A program made the translations under genes and the position numbers. Shown one piece after another: positions 27,331 through 37,412 of a stretch of DNA of 64,000 nt. Source of the stretch: Leucothrix arctica. Its GTDB lineage: Bacteria; Pseudomonadota; Gammaproteobacteria; Thiotrichales; Thiotrichaceae. The notes beneath the pieces are model-generated. The model was not told the DNA's origin, did no database searches, and saw only the letters and a list, made by a program, of their open reading frames with translations. How positions within the stretch are numbered: the first letter of the stretch is position 1; each line of letters begins with the position of its first letter. The stretch is taken from NCBI RefSeq assembly GCF_003172895.1, contig NZ_QGKL01000016.1, positions 49,694-113,693 on the forward strand. Direction: 5' to 3'.

Positions 27331-30300
27331 TTACTTCACACCCAATTTATGTAACAACGACTGGTCCAGCATATAGGTGAAACTAATGTATGGACCTTTG
27401 TGCGTGTAGTTCGCGTTAGCAAAATCGTCATCGTCAAAGCCATCAAAGTTATAACCCAACTCAAGCCGCGTATTATCAACCGGTGAGAAACCGAGCGAAA
27501 CACCTGCGTAGTGACTCATCGTATTTGAGTCATGGTGATTCAAATAACCGACCTGTGCACCTGCATCCCAACTTTCACTAATGTCATAACGTATCGCACC
27601 TTGTAGCGTGTCTGTGACACCCCAGCTCTTATCTGTTTCAGACTGTGTCAGCTTAATACCGTGGTGGATACTAAACTCAAAGTCTTCCCAAATTAGGCGG
27701 TTATAGTGAAGATTGTTAATCAGCTTACGCGTGGTGCTTGTCACACCCGAATCAACCGACTTCTCATCGCTATAGCTAAGCTCATTAAGCAGCGTGAAGT
27801 CCCAATCTTTTGAGCGAAGCGCAAAGTTGAAACCAAACTCAATCTCACTGTCTTTATTACCATCAGTCTGTTTGTTGTCAATCCAACGGAACGTCTTAGA
27901 CACCGCATAATGGTCATCTTGCTTACGCACAGCGTTATATTGCACAGACTTACGATCAGTCGTTTCACTGTCACGATACTCAACACGACCCGCAAAACTC
28001 CACTCGTCATTTGTCCAACCTGTGCCTAGCGAGATTGCATAGTAGTCATCTGTTGCGATTGTTAGCTCTGGGTCCACTGATGAGTAGTACTCCAAATCTA
28101 ACGTTCTAGCTTTGTCAAAACCTACATCAAAGAACAAATTATCATTCACTTTCCAGTGCTGGCTTAAACCCAGTACTGCGTAATGCCTTGTTTTAGCATC
28201 CGTATCACCGTCTAACTTTTCTTGAACCACATTAGTACTAACGTTACCGCCATCCCAAGGTGTCATTTTTAAGCCGATACGCGTGTTATTGCCGTCAGAG
28301 GTACCGTTTTGAGAGTACTCTTGCTCAGCGAATAAGCTCACTTTTTCGTTTAGCTTATAGTCCGCACCTAATTTGATACGGTCAGGATTACTCTCTGACA
28401 ACTCATCATCAAGTGACTTTTCTAAGCTTGTGTAAACCGATGCTTTACTGTTTTTAAAGGACTTACTCGCACCTGCTAATAAGCTCTTTGTACGCTCATC
28501 AACACCGTTATTGTCTTCTTTAATATGACGGTAACCGAGAGATACATTGCCATTTTCAAGCTTCTTGTTCCACTCAACGGTTGAGCGCAAACGGGTGTCT
28601 CTGTCCTCTAAGTCCAATAACTCGCTCACTTCCAATACCAACGATTGATCGTCAGTAATGTTGTAACGAGTACTCGCACCAATCTTACGTTCTCCAGCCG
28701 ACGTATCCGACTGCTGATCTAGCCCAAACGCTTCATCTTGCTGCTGCGCATACACACTTGTCTGCCATTTATCTTTACGATACTCCGCTTCTGCGCGCCA
28801 TGCATTAGCGTCCTCTTCCGTCTTTGAACGAGCGACTTCAGCGTTAAAGATTAAGTGCTTAGTTGCTTTAAACTCACCGTCTAATGCGATCAACTTGTCA
28901 TCACTACCTTCTTGTAGATAGCTTAAACCAAGTTCGATTTTCTTATCTTTGCTGATATAACCAACACGTCCACCAGCCACTAATTCCTTATCACCCGTCT
29001 CATCTTCTGACTCGTAGTCAGCAACGATGTACATTGGGTTAAACTCATCGTCTGAGCTTGAAATTGGGAACTTAAAGAACAAGCTTCCATCTTCATAATC
29101 AATGTCGTAGTCCGTATAACGCTGCAACGATCGAGTGCTGACAACATCTTCAGGGTTGTCTATATCACGCACCTCTATCGAGATGCTTTCACTGTTAGAT
29201 ACTGGATCACGCGTTAGGTAGTACATACCTGACGTACCATCCCCACGAATGTCATCACGCTGATATTGTAGGCTCGTCTCACTAGCGAAAGCATTGTATT
29301 GGTAAGTGTCACCTTCATAAGATGCTTTCAAACCATGTAAAGTACGCTCGTAACGACCCAACTCTGTACGATCTAAATTGGTATCGTAATCACCAAACAA
29401 GGCAAAGAACTGCTGTTTCTCAAGTTTAAGGAACAACTTACTGCTACTCGGTGCCTGGTATTGTTGTGTCTGCTCGTCACCATAAAGTGTGTACCAAGCA
29501 TCAGGATCTACCACACCATTTAACTGATCGCCTACTTCGCCATCTTCTTTATTGCTGTCATAAGCCACCGTTAATAGGTAGTCACCTTTGACGCGGCCTT
29601 TAGCAAAGAAACTGACTTCGCCTTCAGTGTAACGACCTTTCTCTTGATCAAGGTCAGACAAGGTCTGCATATTACCAGACAGTGTTTTGTAACCCAGTGT
29701 ACCTTTGGCAAAACCAACCATTATCCAGTCACGCAACTCAGGTTGTAGCCATGCTCGAACACGACCATCTTCGTCATCACTCAGAGGCATATCAATAATG
29801 ACTTCACCAGAGCGAGAGCTTGGTTCTAACTCGATTCTCACCAAGCCATCGTCACTGACAACATATTCATAGTTACCGTCTTTTGAGCTGTTTAACTCAG
29901 CAACTGCGCGGTCATCTTCAGACGTTTTATCCACTACCGTCCAGTGATCGTTACCCAAGCTAAAGAAACCGTGAGTACCGGGACGCGGTGTAAAGCCATC
30001 CTCATCTTCTAAGCGAATAGCGATAACAGGTCTGCTCTTACCATTCGCCACCAAGCTCGACTCTTCACGAACCAGCGTTGCTTTAATGCTCTTCTCAGTG
30101 AAGTGGATATGGTGAGAGGTACGCTTTAATTCTTTACCTGAACTATTCAATAAAATAGCCGTTAAAGTATTATTCTTTTGCTTAAGATCAACACCCTTCC
30201 AGCTCTTGATAGTGAATGTCTTTTCTTTATTTGTGTCAGTACCCTCCAAGTTAAGCGCACTCACTTCAGTCTCGTTGAGTAAGACTTTTATGCGCTGCTT

Positions 30301-32322
30301 GCTTGGGTACTTAACCGCAATTTTGATCGATGAAATAGAAGGTACATGACCTTCTGGTGGCCATAGTATTTCTAGCTCTGCTTTACTGTCGTTAGCAAAC
30401 TTAGACTCAAAAATCGCAGTCGTGTACGTCGGTAACAGCTTTTCGATTTTCGCGATTTTCTTAGTTACAACAACGTTACGACCATTCTCTTTTGATGGTG
30501 CAATACGGAAGTCTGCTCGCCAAATATTACCTGACTGCATTTGCATAATACGTGCGTATGGCTTACCCGCATTTTGAGCAATCATTTTGCAAGGTTCAAC
30601 AACCATGCCCTTAGGCAATGAGGTTTCATCTAGCTGAATAACGTGCGTACCCAAAGTAACGCCTTCCAAGTGCCAACGGCCTCGTGCATCGGTTAACACC
30701 GAGCGACCATTATCAAGATACAGCGAGACATTTTTTACAGGCTGTTGCTTAGTCGTATCTTCACAGCTTCCCGTGAATACACGTCCAATCAGAATACTTT
30801 TATCACGCATCAACTCATCAACAATCTCTACCGCTGCACGCGCAACATTAGAGGAAGCATCGTTGCTAATACCTTGTACGGTATTGATCGCTTCTCCTGA
30901 GACAGCACCTGCACCAATAATGGCTCGGTAGCTAATAGTCACTTCTTCACTAGCAGCAAGGTCACCTAGCGCGATGCTTAGGTTACGTCCATCGACCGTA
31001 ATGTCGCTCTCTTCAACCGCGTCACCATTACTAAACTCAGCAGAGCCCGTCTGGTAACGGAAACCCACTGGCAATGTATCTTTTAAATAGGCACTGTTTA
31101 ACTCATAAAGTACGTCATTATTTTGCGCAACCAGTGTGTAAGTCACCTCATCACCAATTGAAACAGTACTTTCGTCGACCGTTTTTTGTACGCTGAAACG
31201 TCCCTCAAAAGGATCAAGTGGAATATTTAGTTGTACCGCGCCCAACTCATCAACAATAATAAACGCTTCACCGCGAGAACCTGTCGTTACTTGACCCGAT
31301 ATATCGCCTAGCTGAGTAATTTGTGTCTGACTTTGTTGCGAAGGAAAACGATAGCCAACAGGTGGTGTCACTTCGAATTGATAACTACCGCTGAATACAC
31401 GTGGGAAGCTGAATTCGCCATGTCCCATTGGAATGCTACGTGCAGACTGCGACAACACAACAGGCGAACCTGACACAACTGTATCTGGCCACTCGTCTGA
31501 GTCACCACTGTAAACACGTGCACCTTGGCCGCTTGAAGTATTAACGAGCCTAATGACTGCGCCATTAATTGGCTCACCGGTAATACTGTCGAAGACTAGA
31601 TTGCTAGGATCAATGATACCTAAAGTATTGACGGTATCGGTACTGTCAGCAACGTCAGTATAGATTGCCCCGATTCGACTAAGCGTCTCGACACTTAGTT
31701 CACCGTTAAAGGAAGTAATGTTAGTCGACGCAACCATTGGCACAACACCAATAAAAACGCCACTACCCGGCTCACTTTCTGTCAGCAATAAGGTTTCTGT
31801 ATCACCCGTGTTATCAATTTGTAGATCAATCGTTATCGTCTCTTGCACAGAACCATCTAAGTTTTGATCAAAATCTTCCACACGAATAATTAAAGACTCT
31901 CCAGCACTGAAGCTGAAAGTCTGAATAATATTTGTAGAGCCTTGAACACTCGTCTCAACGTCAGTCCAGTTAGTACCAGAGCTGTCAGTAGGACTGAATG
32001 AAGTGTTAGGTATATTGGTGCTATCACCACCCTCAAAAATAGAGAAAAACTCGATTTTTGCAGGCGTTCTTGCACTAGTTGTTAAAGAAACACTCGCTTC
32101 TTTTTCAATAGGAGAACCGCTACCAACGGTGTAACTCACCGAAACTGTATTGGTCAATGTTGTTTCAGGCTCAGTTGCCGCGTGAGCAGGCAGAGCTATA
32201 GTTCCAGCAAAAGCTAAAACAATCAGCAGGGGGAGCCAAAGGCTAGCCATGGCAGTAATGCTTTGGCTAGCTCGAGAACAAAGACCACCCAGCGCCGCTT
32301 GTACTTTTTGTAATAAGCGCAT
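27331..32322 (-). CDS. large DUF11 surface protein with C-terminal outer-membrane beta-barrel
   Basis: 1663 aa. A long signal region (1-48) ends in ALPAHA. The mature N-terminus (ATEPETTLTNTVSVSYTVGSG) resembles that of two upstream exported proteins of the operon. About 374-500 is a DUF11 domain (FSVQKTVDESTVSIGDEVTYTLVAQN); about 508-590 is a carboxypeptidase-regulatory-like sandwich (ILIGRVFTGSC ... VLTDARGRWHLEGV); 600-850 looks Ig-like. From about 856 to the end run alternating polar/hydrophobic strands with motifs FFAKGRVKGDYLLTVAYDS, TLYGDEQTQQYQAP and ALFGDYDT, and the end YISFTYMLDQSLLHKLGVK. This is a large predicted beta-barrel, so the protein probably sits in the outer membrane with its N-terminal part exposed on one side. 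It is the last gene of a four-gene operon. I cannot name it. Confidence 0.8.
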   Translation of the reverse strand: MRLLQKVQAALGGLCSRASQSITAMASLWLPLLIVLAFAGTIALPAHAATEPETTLTNTVSVSYTVGSGSPIEKEASVSLTTSARTPAKIEFFSIFEGGDSTNIPNTSFSPTDSSGTNWTDVETSVQGSTNIIQTFSFSAGESLIIRVEDFDQNLDGSVQETITIDLQIDNTGDTETLLLTESEPGSGVFIGVVPMVASTNITSFNGELSVETLSRIGAIYTDVADSTDTVNTLGIIDPSNLVFDSITGEPINGAVIRLVNTSSGQGARVYSGDSDEWPDTVVSGSPVVLSQSARSIPMGHGEFSFPRVFSGSYQFEVTPPVGYRFPSQQSQTQITQLGDISGQVTTGSRGEAFIIVDELGAVQLNIPLDPFEGRFSVQKTVDESTVSIGDEVTYTLVAQNNDVLYELNSAYLKDTLPVGFRYQTGSAEFSNGDAVEESDITVDGRNLSIALGDLAASEEVTISYRAIIGAGAVSGEAINTVQGISNDASSNVARAAVEIVDELMRDKSILIGRVFTGSCEDTTKQQPVKNVSLYLDNGRSVLTDARGRWHLEGVTLGTHVIQLDETSLPKGMVVEPCKMIAQNAGKPYARIMQMQSGNIWRADFRIAPSKENGRNVVVTKKIAKIEKLLPTYTTAIFESKFANDSKAELEILWPPEGHVPSISSIKIAVKYPSKQRIKVLLNETEVSALNLEGTDTNKEKTFTIKSWKGVDLKQKNNTLTAILLNSSGKELKRTSHHIHFTEKSIKATLVREESSLVANGKSRPVIAIRLEDEDGFTPRPGTHGFFSLGNDHWTVVDKTSEDDRAVAELNSSKDGNYEYVVSDDGLVRIELEPSSRSGEVIIDMPLSDDEDGRVRAWLQPELRDWIMVGFAKGTLGYKTLSGNMQTLSDLDQEKGRYTEGEVSFFAKGRVKGDYLLTVAYDSNKEDGEVGDQLNGVVDPDAWYTLYGDEQTQQYQAPSSSKLFLKLEKQQFFALFGDYDTNLDRTELGRYERTLHGLKASYEGDTYQYNAFASETSLQYQRDDIRGDGTSGMYYLTRDPVSNSESISIEVRDIDNPEDVVSTRSLQRYTDYDIDYEDGSLFFKFPISSSDDEFNPMYIVADYESEDETGDKELVAGGRVGYISKDKKIELGLSYLQEGSDDKLIALDGEFKATKHLIFNAEVARSKTEEDANAWRAEAEYRKDKWQTSVYAQQQDEAFGLDQQSDTSAGERKIGASTRYNITDDQSLVLEVSELLDLEDRDTRLRSTVEWNKKLENGNVSLGYRHIKEDNNGVDERTKSLLAGASKSFKNSKASVYTSLEKSLDDELSESNPDRIKLGADYKLNEKVSLFAEQEYSQNGTSDGNNTRIGLKMTPWDGGNVSTNVVQEKLDGDTDAKTRHYAVLGLSQHWKVNDNLFFDVGFDKARTLDLEYYSSVDPELTIATDDYYAISLGTGWTNDEWSFAGRVEYRDSETTDRKSVQYNAVRKQDDHYAVSKTFRWIDNKQTDGNKDSEIEFGFNFALRSKDWDFTLLNELSYSDEKSVDSGVTSTTRKLINNLHYNRLIWEDFEFSIHHGIKLTQSETDKSWGVTDTLQGAIRYDISESWDAGAQVGYLNHHDSNTMSHYAGVSLGFSPVDNTRLELGYNFDGFDDDDFANANYTHKGPYISFTYMLDQSLLHKLGVK

Positions 32323-32374
32323 GGTTCGTTACCCGTCAGGTAGGGTTATGTCAGGAAAGTAATTCTGTTATGTA

Positions 32375-33460
32375 TTACAGAATTTCAACTTGGAAAGTCA
32401 CTTTCACTTCACCTGGAGCAGCAATTGTTCCAGCAGGTACCGTGATACCCGTTACTGTTACCGTGTCAGATGCATAAGTATTGACAGTTCCTGTCGCACC
32501 AACGACAGCGATAGATGAAGCAACAAATGCCACTTCACCATCAACAACAGCCGTCAATAAATCCGATGCTGTAACGCCTGTAGCCTCGCTATCAGAAGTA
32601 TTCTGAATAGTGATTGTATACTCGATGATTGCACCAGGAATACGCTTAGGATTAACCGTTAGATTTAATGGGTCAGAAATAACCGCTGAAGTTTTCAGAA
32701 CACTCAGCATTGGCGCATCAATCTCAAATGTCTGAATCGCACTATGCATCGCGTTACGGTCAGATGTATCCGTCGTTGTTGCAGCATCATCATCCGCTAG
32801 CACAACATCAATCGCATCTTCAGTATCAGCAGCCGCTGTTTCTACCATGATATCTCCAGCCGCATCGACTGCAGTTGCAAGGACATCAATTGTAGATGTG
32901 TGACCATCATCAACATCTGGACGGTTAGGCATAGAACATATCACTTCGATCAATGCTGTCTCATCAATACCTAGAGATACAATAGGAGCATCTGCTAAAT
33001 TATGAGGACCTGTTAACGCTGTTGCAGGCACAGTCGTTGGTGTAATCGTGTATTGGCAAACTTCAGCCGCTTGCGGAGTAGCAGTTGCTGGAGCAGTACC
33101 AGCGTCAAACTCATCAGTAGTAAGGTGAGTCACTCCGATTTCGAAATCCTGCGCCAAGTTACCTTCATTCGTCAGTGTATAACTTAGCTTGTTACCCGTT
33201 GTTGAACGAGCAGAGCTAGGTCCAACAAGGATGTTAGTTGCGCTGTCGCCAGTCACATTCAAATCAACCTTGTTATCCACTGTGAAGTCAGCAACATCAC
33301 TAACGATGTCAGACTGAGCCGCACCACCTACTGAGTAGCTAAGCGTTGCAGTATTCTCTACCACTGTTCCCGCTTCTGTACCGCCAGCAAAGCTGACTTG
33401 AGAGCCTAGTAAAACCGCTAGGCTAAATGAAATTTTTAAAATGTTATTATTGATGTTCAT
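32375..33460 (-). CDS. exported DUF11-type beta-sandwich protein
   Basis: About 361 aa from the ATG at 33460, which has AAAGG at the right distance; an ATG six codons upstream does not. A signal peptide ends in QVSFA. The mature N-terminus GGTEAGTVVENTATLSYSVGG matches that of the 333-aa operon protein and the start of the 1663-aa protein. The last ~110 residues form a DUF11-like domain (VLKTSAVISDPLNLTVNPKRIPGAIIEYTITIQNTSD...EATGVTASDLL) and the protein stops on its last strand (VKVTFQVEIL). Two cysteines lie about 40 residues apart (EVCQYTI and VICSMP). It has no lipobox, anchor or sorting motif. Function is unknown; it is probably a surface or periplasmic structural subunit. Confidence 0.78.
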   Translation of the reverse strand: MNINNNILKISFSLAVLLGSQVSFAGGTEAGTVVENTATLSYSVGGAAQSDIVSDVADFTVDNKVDLNVTGDSATNILVGPSSARSTTGNKLSYTLTNEGNLAQDFEIGVTHLTTDEFDAGTAPATATPQAAEVCQYTITPTTVPATALTGPHNLADAPIVSLGIDETALIEVICSMPNRPDVDDGHTSTIDVLATAVDAAGDIMVETAAADTEDAIDVVLADDDAATTTDTSDRNAMHSAIQTFEIDAPMLSVLKTSAVISDPLNLTVNPKRIPGAIIEYTITIQNTSDSEATGVTASDLLTAVVDGEVAFVASSIAVVGATGTVNTYASDTVTVTGITVPAGTIAAPGEVKVTFQVEIL

Positions 33461-33511
33461 GGGGTTACCTTTACTCATTATTTTTTTTATATATTTGGGG
33501 GAGTTAAAAAC

Positions 33512-34009
33512 TTATAGCAACTGCGCTTGAAAACTCACAGCCTTAGCTTCCGTTGGCTGGAGTGAACGGCGATACTCCCAACGAATATTTGTATAGTCTG
33601 ACGCTTCTGCTGCACGAACCGTACCGTCTTTAAGTTTAACTTTCAAAGACTGCACACTACCCCAGCTAACGCCGTTATCAACTGAGTAAGTAATAACGCT
33701 GTTCTCACCCGTAGCTGTGCCACTTAGAAAACGCGTATTGTTTGGAATAGGATTACTAATAACTATTTTGTCAGAGGCTTTGTCGCCATTATTCTTAAAC
33801 GTTGTCGTATATAAAATACGGTCGCCTGGAACAATTTCATCAGCAGCAACTGCTTTAAACTGTGACTTCCCATTAGCATCTACAACAGCCACCAACTCTT
33901 GAACATCTGAACTTAGTTCAATTGGCGGTGCTGCGGCCTGAGATACACTCATCGTTGATAAAAAGGCTGCTAAAGCACTTACATGGATAATTTTTTTGAT
34001 TATTTTCAT
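33512..34009 (-). CDS. small exported DUF11-type protein
   Basis: About 165 aa. I chose the ATG at 34009 (MKIIKKIIHVSALAAFLSTMSVSQA), which has GAAGAC upstream and gives a normal signal peptide; a start at 34048 would overlap the preceding gene. The mature part is one DUF11-like sandwich: VDANGKSQFKAVAADEIVPGDRILYTTTFKNNGDKASDKIVISNPIPNNTRFLSGTA, ending SFQAQLL on the last strand. Short proteins of this kind are close in plan to single units of the larger neighbours and could be a building block. The gap to the next gene (33460) is 51 bp, so it is cotranscribed with it. Confidence 0.78.
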   Translation of the reverse strand: MKIIKKIIHVSALAAFLSTMSVSQAAAPPIELSSDVQELVAVVDANGKSQFKAVAADEIVPGDRILYTTTFKNNGDKASDKIVISNPIPNNTRFLSGTATGENSVITYSVDNGVSWGSVQSLKVKLKDGTVRAAEASDYTNIRWEYRRSLQPTEAKAVSFQAQLL

Positions 34010-34040
34010 AACATTGTCTTCTATTAAAGTATTATTTTTA

Positions 34041-35042
34041 TTATTCAATAATATACGTCAAGGTATATTCATGTACTGATGGTGCACTTATCGTTTCCGA
34101 AGAAAAGAAAGCTGTATTTAACAGATAGTCAAAATTAGCATTGTCACTATCTGAGTCGTCACTTAAATCGTTTCCGTTCATTTTCAATGAATTATTCTTG
34201 TAAGTCATTGATTCTGGAACAGCATCCTCAATAACGAAGTCATTTACAACACCACTACCACTGGCAACCACTCTGATCTGGTAAGTAACTTCCGAGCCTG
34301 GCATCGACAATTCGCCGCCATAAGGATCTTCAACACTGACTATCGTTTTGGCTACATCTAACTTAACCGTCGACACCGTGTAATGACTCGAATCTTGGTG
34401 TGTCGCATTGTCTTGAGCGATCACCGCTTCAATCCCATTATTGCCACCAGACACCAAGCTTTCGCCCACTTTTTTAGTATTCGCACCTACCGTTGCTGCG
34501 GTTGAAATCAAAGCAACATCACTTTGAGCCTCATCTTCAACCTCTGCAGGTATGTCACTAACGACATAAATAACTTCAGACTGATCGGGTGATAACGGTA
34601 AACCACCGCTACTTGGTAAATACAAAGTATCGTCTGACTGCCAACCTGCAACACCATTACTTTCAACCCAAAGGCCAGTGACCGTGGGTGTGAATTGCTC
34701 TTGCAGTCCAGCTTGAGTCGTTAACAAGAACGGCTCATCGCCATTGCCTGTATTTGTTAGCTGATAACTCAGTACCGCATTGGTCGCAGGCGTTGCCGTA
34801 CCAATACCCTGAGGCTCTAACGCCGTCACATTGGTTTGAATCAACTCAGACACAGTAAACGCATGAGAGGCATTTTCAACATATCGCCCTTCAGGATCAC
34901 TACCCACTTGGTAGCTCACTTCTACTTGATTCAATACAACTGTTCCTGCAGGTGTACCTGCAGCCCACACATTTGCCGTCATACTCAATAATGAGATGAC
35001 AAGGACAAACCGTAGTCGTTGTAAAGTGTCGTAAGTCTTCAT
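34041..35042 (-). CDS. exported DUF11-type protein, first gene of the surface operon
   Basis: 333 aa. A signal peptide ends at WA; the mature protein starts AGTPAGTVVLNQVEVSYQVGS, the motif shared with two other proteins of this operon. The N-terminal sandwich covers about 28-200. A second, DUF11-type domain lies at about 228-333 (LDVAKTIVSVEDPYGGELSMPGSEVTYQIRVV ... NDFVIEDAVPESMTYK), and the protein ends at the last strand (HEYTLTYIIE). The start codon is an ATG without a clear ribosome-binding site. It is preceded by 216 bp without genes, in which no clear promoter was found, and followed 31 bp later by the next gene. Confidence 0.78.
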   Translation of the reverse strand: MKTYDTLQRLRFVLVISLLSMTANVWAAGTPAGTVVLNQVEVSYQVGSDPEGRYVENASHAFTVSELIQTNVTALEPQGIGTATPATNAVLSYQLTNTGNGDEPFLLTTQAGLQEQFTPTVTGLWVESNGVAGWQSDDTLYLPSSGGLPLSPDQSEVIYVVSDIPAEVEDEAQSDVALISTAATVGANTKKVGESLVSGGNNGIEAVIAQDNATHQDSSHYTVSTVKLDVAKTIVSVEDPYGGELSMPGSEVTYQIRVVASGSGVVNDFVIEDAVPESMTYKNNSLKMNGNDLSDDSDSDNANFDYLLNTAFFSSETISAPSVHEYTLTYIIE

Positions 35043-35258
35043 TGTAAACGTTGTTATTTTTATTAATTTATTACAAACAATATTACAACAGTGAACTGTA
35101 GTGCGCTGAACTTATAGACTACTGGCACACATCAAAAAGAATGCGTCCTAAAATAAATGATATGAGTGCTTTTTTCTCGGTTGAGACGACAAACCTGAAC
35201 ACCCGCTTTCTAAAAGCTCCTATTTATTGACACAAAAACATCAAGGTTAAGCAACCCT

Positions 35259-36743
35259 TCATCGGATACTCAGGTCAGTTTTGACTCTCAACCAAAATCT
35301 GACTCGACGAGAGACCATGTCGATAGCTAAATTTAGCAGTGCCGTAATAATAATTAACACCACCGCACGATCAATTCGAATCTCCTGAATCGCACTGTCA
35401 ATGTAGAAGCCCAGCGTCGCCACACCCAAGATACCTAAGATCGCGGTTTCTCTAACAATCACTTCCCAACGATAGAATAAAAACGCCAAAAACTGCCCGT
35501 AAACACGCGGTAACACTTCATAGTTATAGCGGTTTAAACCAAAGCTCGCATCTTGCCGCATCACCAATTCATCGCTATAACGACCGACTAAGTGCCCTAT
35601 GATCGCACCGTTATGCAAAGCCAGCGCAACAATGGCAGGAAGCATCGATGGCCCCCACATTAACAACAAAATATAAGCCAACAAGTACTCTGGCGTTGAG
35701 CGCATGATCACCAAAAAGAAGTGACCTACCGAGCGTGGAAAACGCCCAAAAAACTGCTTAGACACGAGAGGAAATAACAACAACGTACAAATAGCCGAAG
35801 CGACCAATGCAATCTGACTCAGCACTAGGGTATTCATAATCCCCGGCAATGCCTGTGTCATCAACAGGTCGCTCAACCATTGCCAGAAGCTAGCCAGAGA
35901 CTCACCGTTTCGTATCGGCGCTGGGACAATGTCATGAGTGAAGAATCGACTGATATTCGTCATCGACAACTCAGTATCATTATTCACAATAAAGACTGAG
36001 GCGATCAAATAAAGGGGTAATAAACTAGGTCGCAACCAATAACGCATCGTCGCGATGAGCACATAAAACAGAATGAGCAACACCCAAACCTGACCGTACA
36101 ACCCTTCCATAAACGACGTGCTTAAACTAAAACCAAGTGTGGGCAAACCAATGAAACCTAGAATCGCACTTGAGCGTAAACCACACTCCATGCGGTAAGC
36201 GGTATATGTTTTAAAGTGCTGATATAAGTCAGGTACTCGCGCATAGAAAAAGCTAGAGATATTACCTGTGCCATGAGCCAAAACATTTAATGCGCTCAGG
36301 TCGCCCTCTTCTAATATTTCAGCATAAATCTTAGCAAAGGTGGCGGTATACGGAATCGCTAATGCCAGTAAACCCGTCAACGGGTGCAAGCCAAAGAACT
36401 GCAAAAAGATCAACGCCCAAAATATTTCGTGCACCGAGCGCAGCAACGCGCACATGATACGCACCCATCGCCAATGAAATATTAACGCCAATGATAAGCC
36501 ACAGACACTACCCAACGTGACGCCTAACAAGGCGAACGCAACAGTCTGCAATAAAGTAAAGCCAAGGTCGTCAAGTCCAACGGTGGATAAGTTGAGCAGA
36601 CCAGAGAATAAGCGCCCCAGTTCAGTCCAAGGGTCGTAGGTCGTAATGCGTATGTCGGCAAACAATAAACACACGGCTGCAATAGCTACAAAACACCAGC
36701 TAAGTGTCCAACGCCGAGAGTGCTGAAAGCTAGGCTTAGTCAC
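35259..36743 (-). CDS. fused double permease of a phosphonate-type ABC transporter
   Basis: 494 aa starting with GTG, overlapping the ATPase stop by 8 bp. It is two PhnE-like permease domains in one chain. The first covers about 1-235 (coupling-loop segment IPYTATFAKIYAEILEEGDLSALNVLAHG) and the second about 290-494 (ALHNGAIIGHLVGRYSDELVMRQDASFGL and later RETAILGILGVATLGFYI). Most PhnE permeases are single-domain proteins of about 270 aa working as dimers; the fusion is a known variant. It imports an oxyanion or phosphonate across the inner membrane together with the ATPase and the binding protein upstream. No phosphonate-cleaving genes are nearby. Confidence 0.82.
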   Translation of the reverse strand: MTKPSFQHSRRWTLSWCFVAIAAVCLLFADIRITTYDPWTELGRLFSGLLNLSTVGLDDLGFTLLQTVAFALLGVTLGSVCGLSLALIFHWRWVRIMCALLRSVHEIFWALIFLQFFGLHPLTGLLALAIPYTATFAKIYAEILEEGDLSALNVLAHGTGNISSFFYARVPDLYQHFKTYTAYRMECGLRSSAILGFIGLPTLGFSLSTSFMEGLYGQVWVLLILFYVLIATMRYWLRPSLLPLYLIASVFIVNNDTELSMTNISRFFTHDIVPAPIRNGESLASFWQWLSDLLMTQALPGIMNTLVLSQIALVASAICTLLLFPLVSKQFFGRFPRSVGHFFLVIMRSTPEYLLAYILLLMWGPSMLPAIVALALHNGAIIGHLVGRYSDELVMRQDASFGLNRYNYEVLPRVYGQFLAFLFYRWEVIVRETAILGILGVATLGFYIDSAIQEIRIDRAVVLIIITALLNLAIDMVSRRVRFWLRVKTDLSIR

Positions 36744-37386
36744 AGTAAAGCCGTGTTAGGTCGGCTGCAGATAGGTGCTCACTTGGCTCATCTAAAACAA
36801 TTCGTCCACGGTGTAAACCAATCACTCTCGTACAATGTGACAAGGCTAATTGGGTATCATGTAGGGCAAACAAGGTTGTTGAAAAGTCTGTGGATAACAT
36901 CTGTAAAAGTCTCCCAGCTTGCAGTTCATCTACCGCTGAAACCGGCTCATCAGCCAGTAACAACTCCCCGCCTTGGTACAGACTACGCGCCACGGCTGTA
37001 CGTTGACGTTGGCCGCCAGACAGCTGTTTTACGACGTCAAAACACTTATCTTGGAGTTCGACTTTTTCTAGAATGGCATTAACTTCTTCAACACGTGACT
37101 TGAAAGGACGTATCAAATTAAGCAGGTTATAAAACCAAGAGTGTGCGCGAAGTCGCCCCATATACACATTATGGTAAACAGACAGACTTTCAACTAAACC
37201 TTCGTCTTGAGGAACAAGCGCGGTTATCTTAGGTAAGGTCTCGTAGATAAGCTTTAGCAGTGTCGATTTACCCGAACCACTACGCCCTATCAGAGCAATT
37301 TTTTCGCCTTTTTGAATCGTTAAATTAATGTCATGCAGAGCTACGTTACCTTGGTAACGCACCTCCGCATTGACTAACGACAGCAA
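36736..37386 (-). CDS. ABC transporter ATP-binding protein (phosphonate type)
   Basis: A 216-aa ATPase. Walker A GRSGSGKST (34-42), signature LSGGQRQRTAVARSL and Walker B ELLLADEPVSAVD are intact, and the H-loop histidine is in FALHDTQLAL. It is the short PhnC-like form. The gene lies between the binding-protein gene (26 bp upstream) and the permease gene (8-bp overlap). It powers import; the substrate is set by the binding protein. Confidence 0.87.
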   Translation of the reverse strand: MLSLVNAEVRYQGNVALHDINLTIQKGEKIALIGRSGSGKSTLLKLIYETLPKITALVPQDEGLVESLSVYHNVYMGRLRAHSWFYNLLNLIRPFKSRVEEVNAILEKVELQDKCFDVVKQLSGGQRQRTAVARSLYQGGELLLADEPVSAVDELQAGRLLQMLSTDFSTTLFALHDTQLALSHCTRVIGLHRGRIVLDEPSEHLSAADLTRLYCD

Positions 37387-37412
37387 AGGTTGAGTTTGCG
37401 TGTCGATAACGA

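Noticed and set aside
36720..37082. 120-codon plus-strand frame over the ATPase gene
   Set aside because: Antisense to the ABC ATPase, which has all its motifs; the plus-strand product has no recognisable feature.
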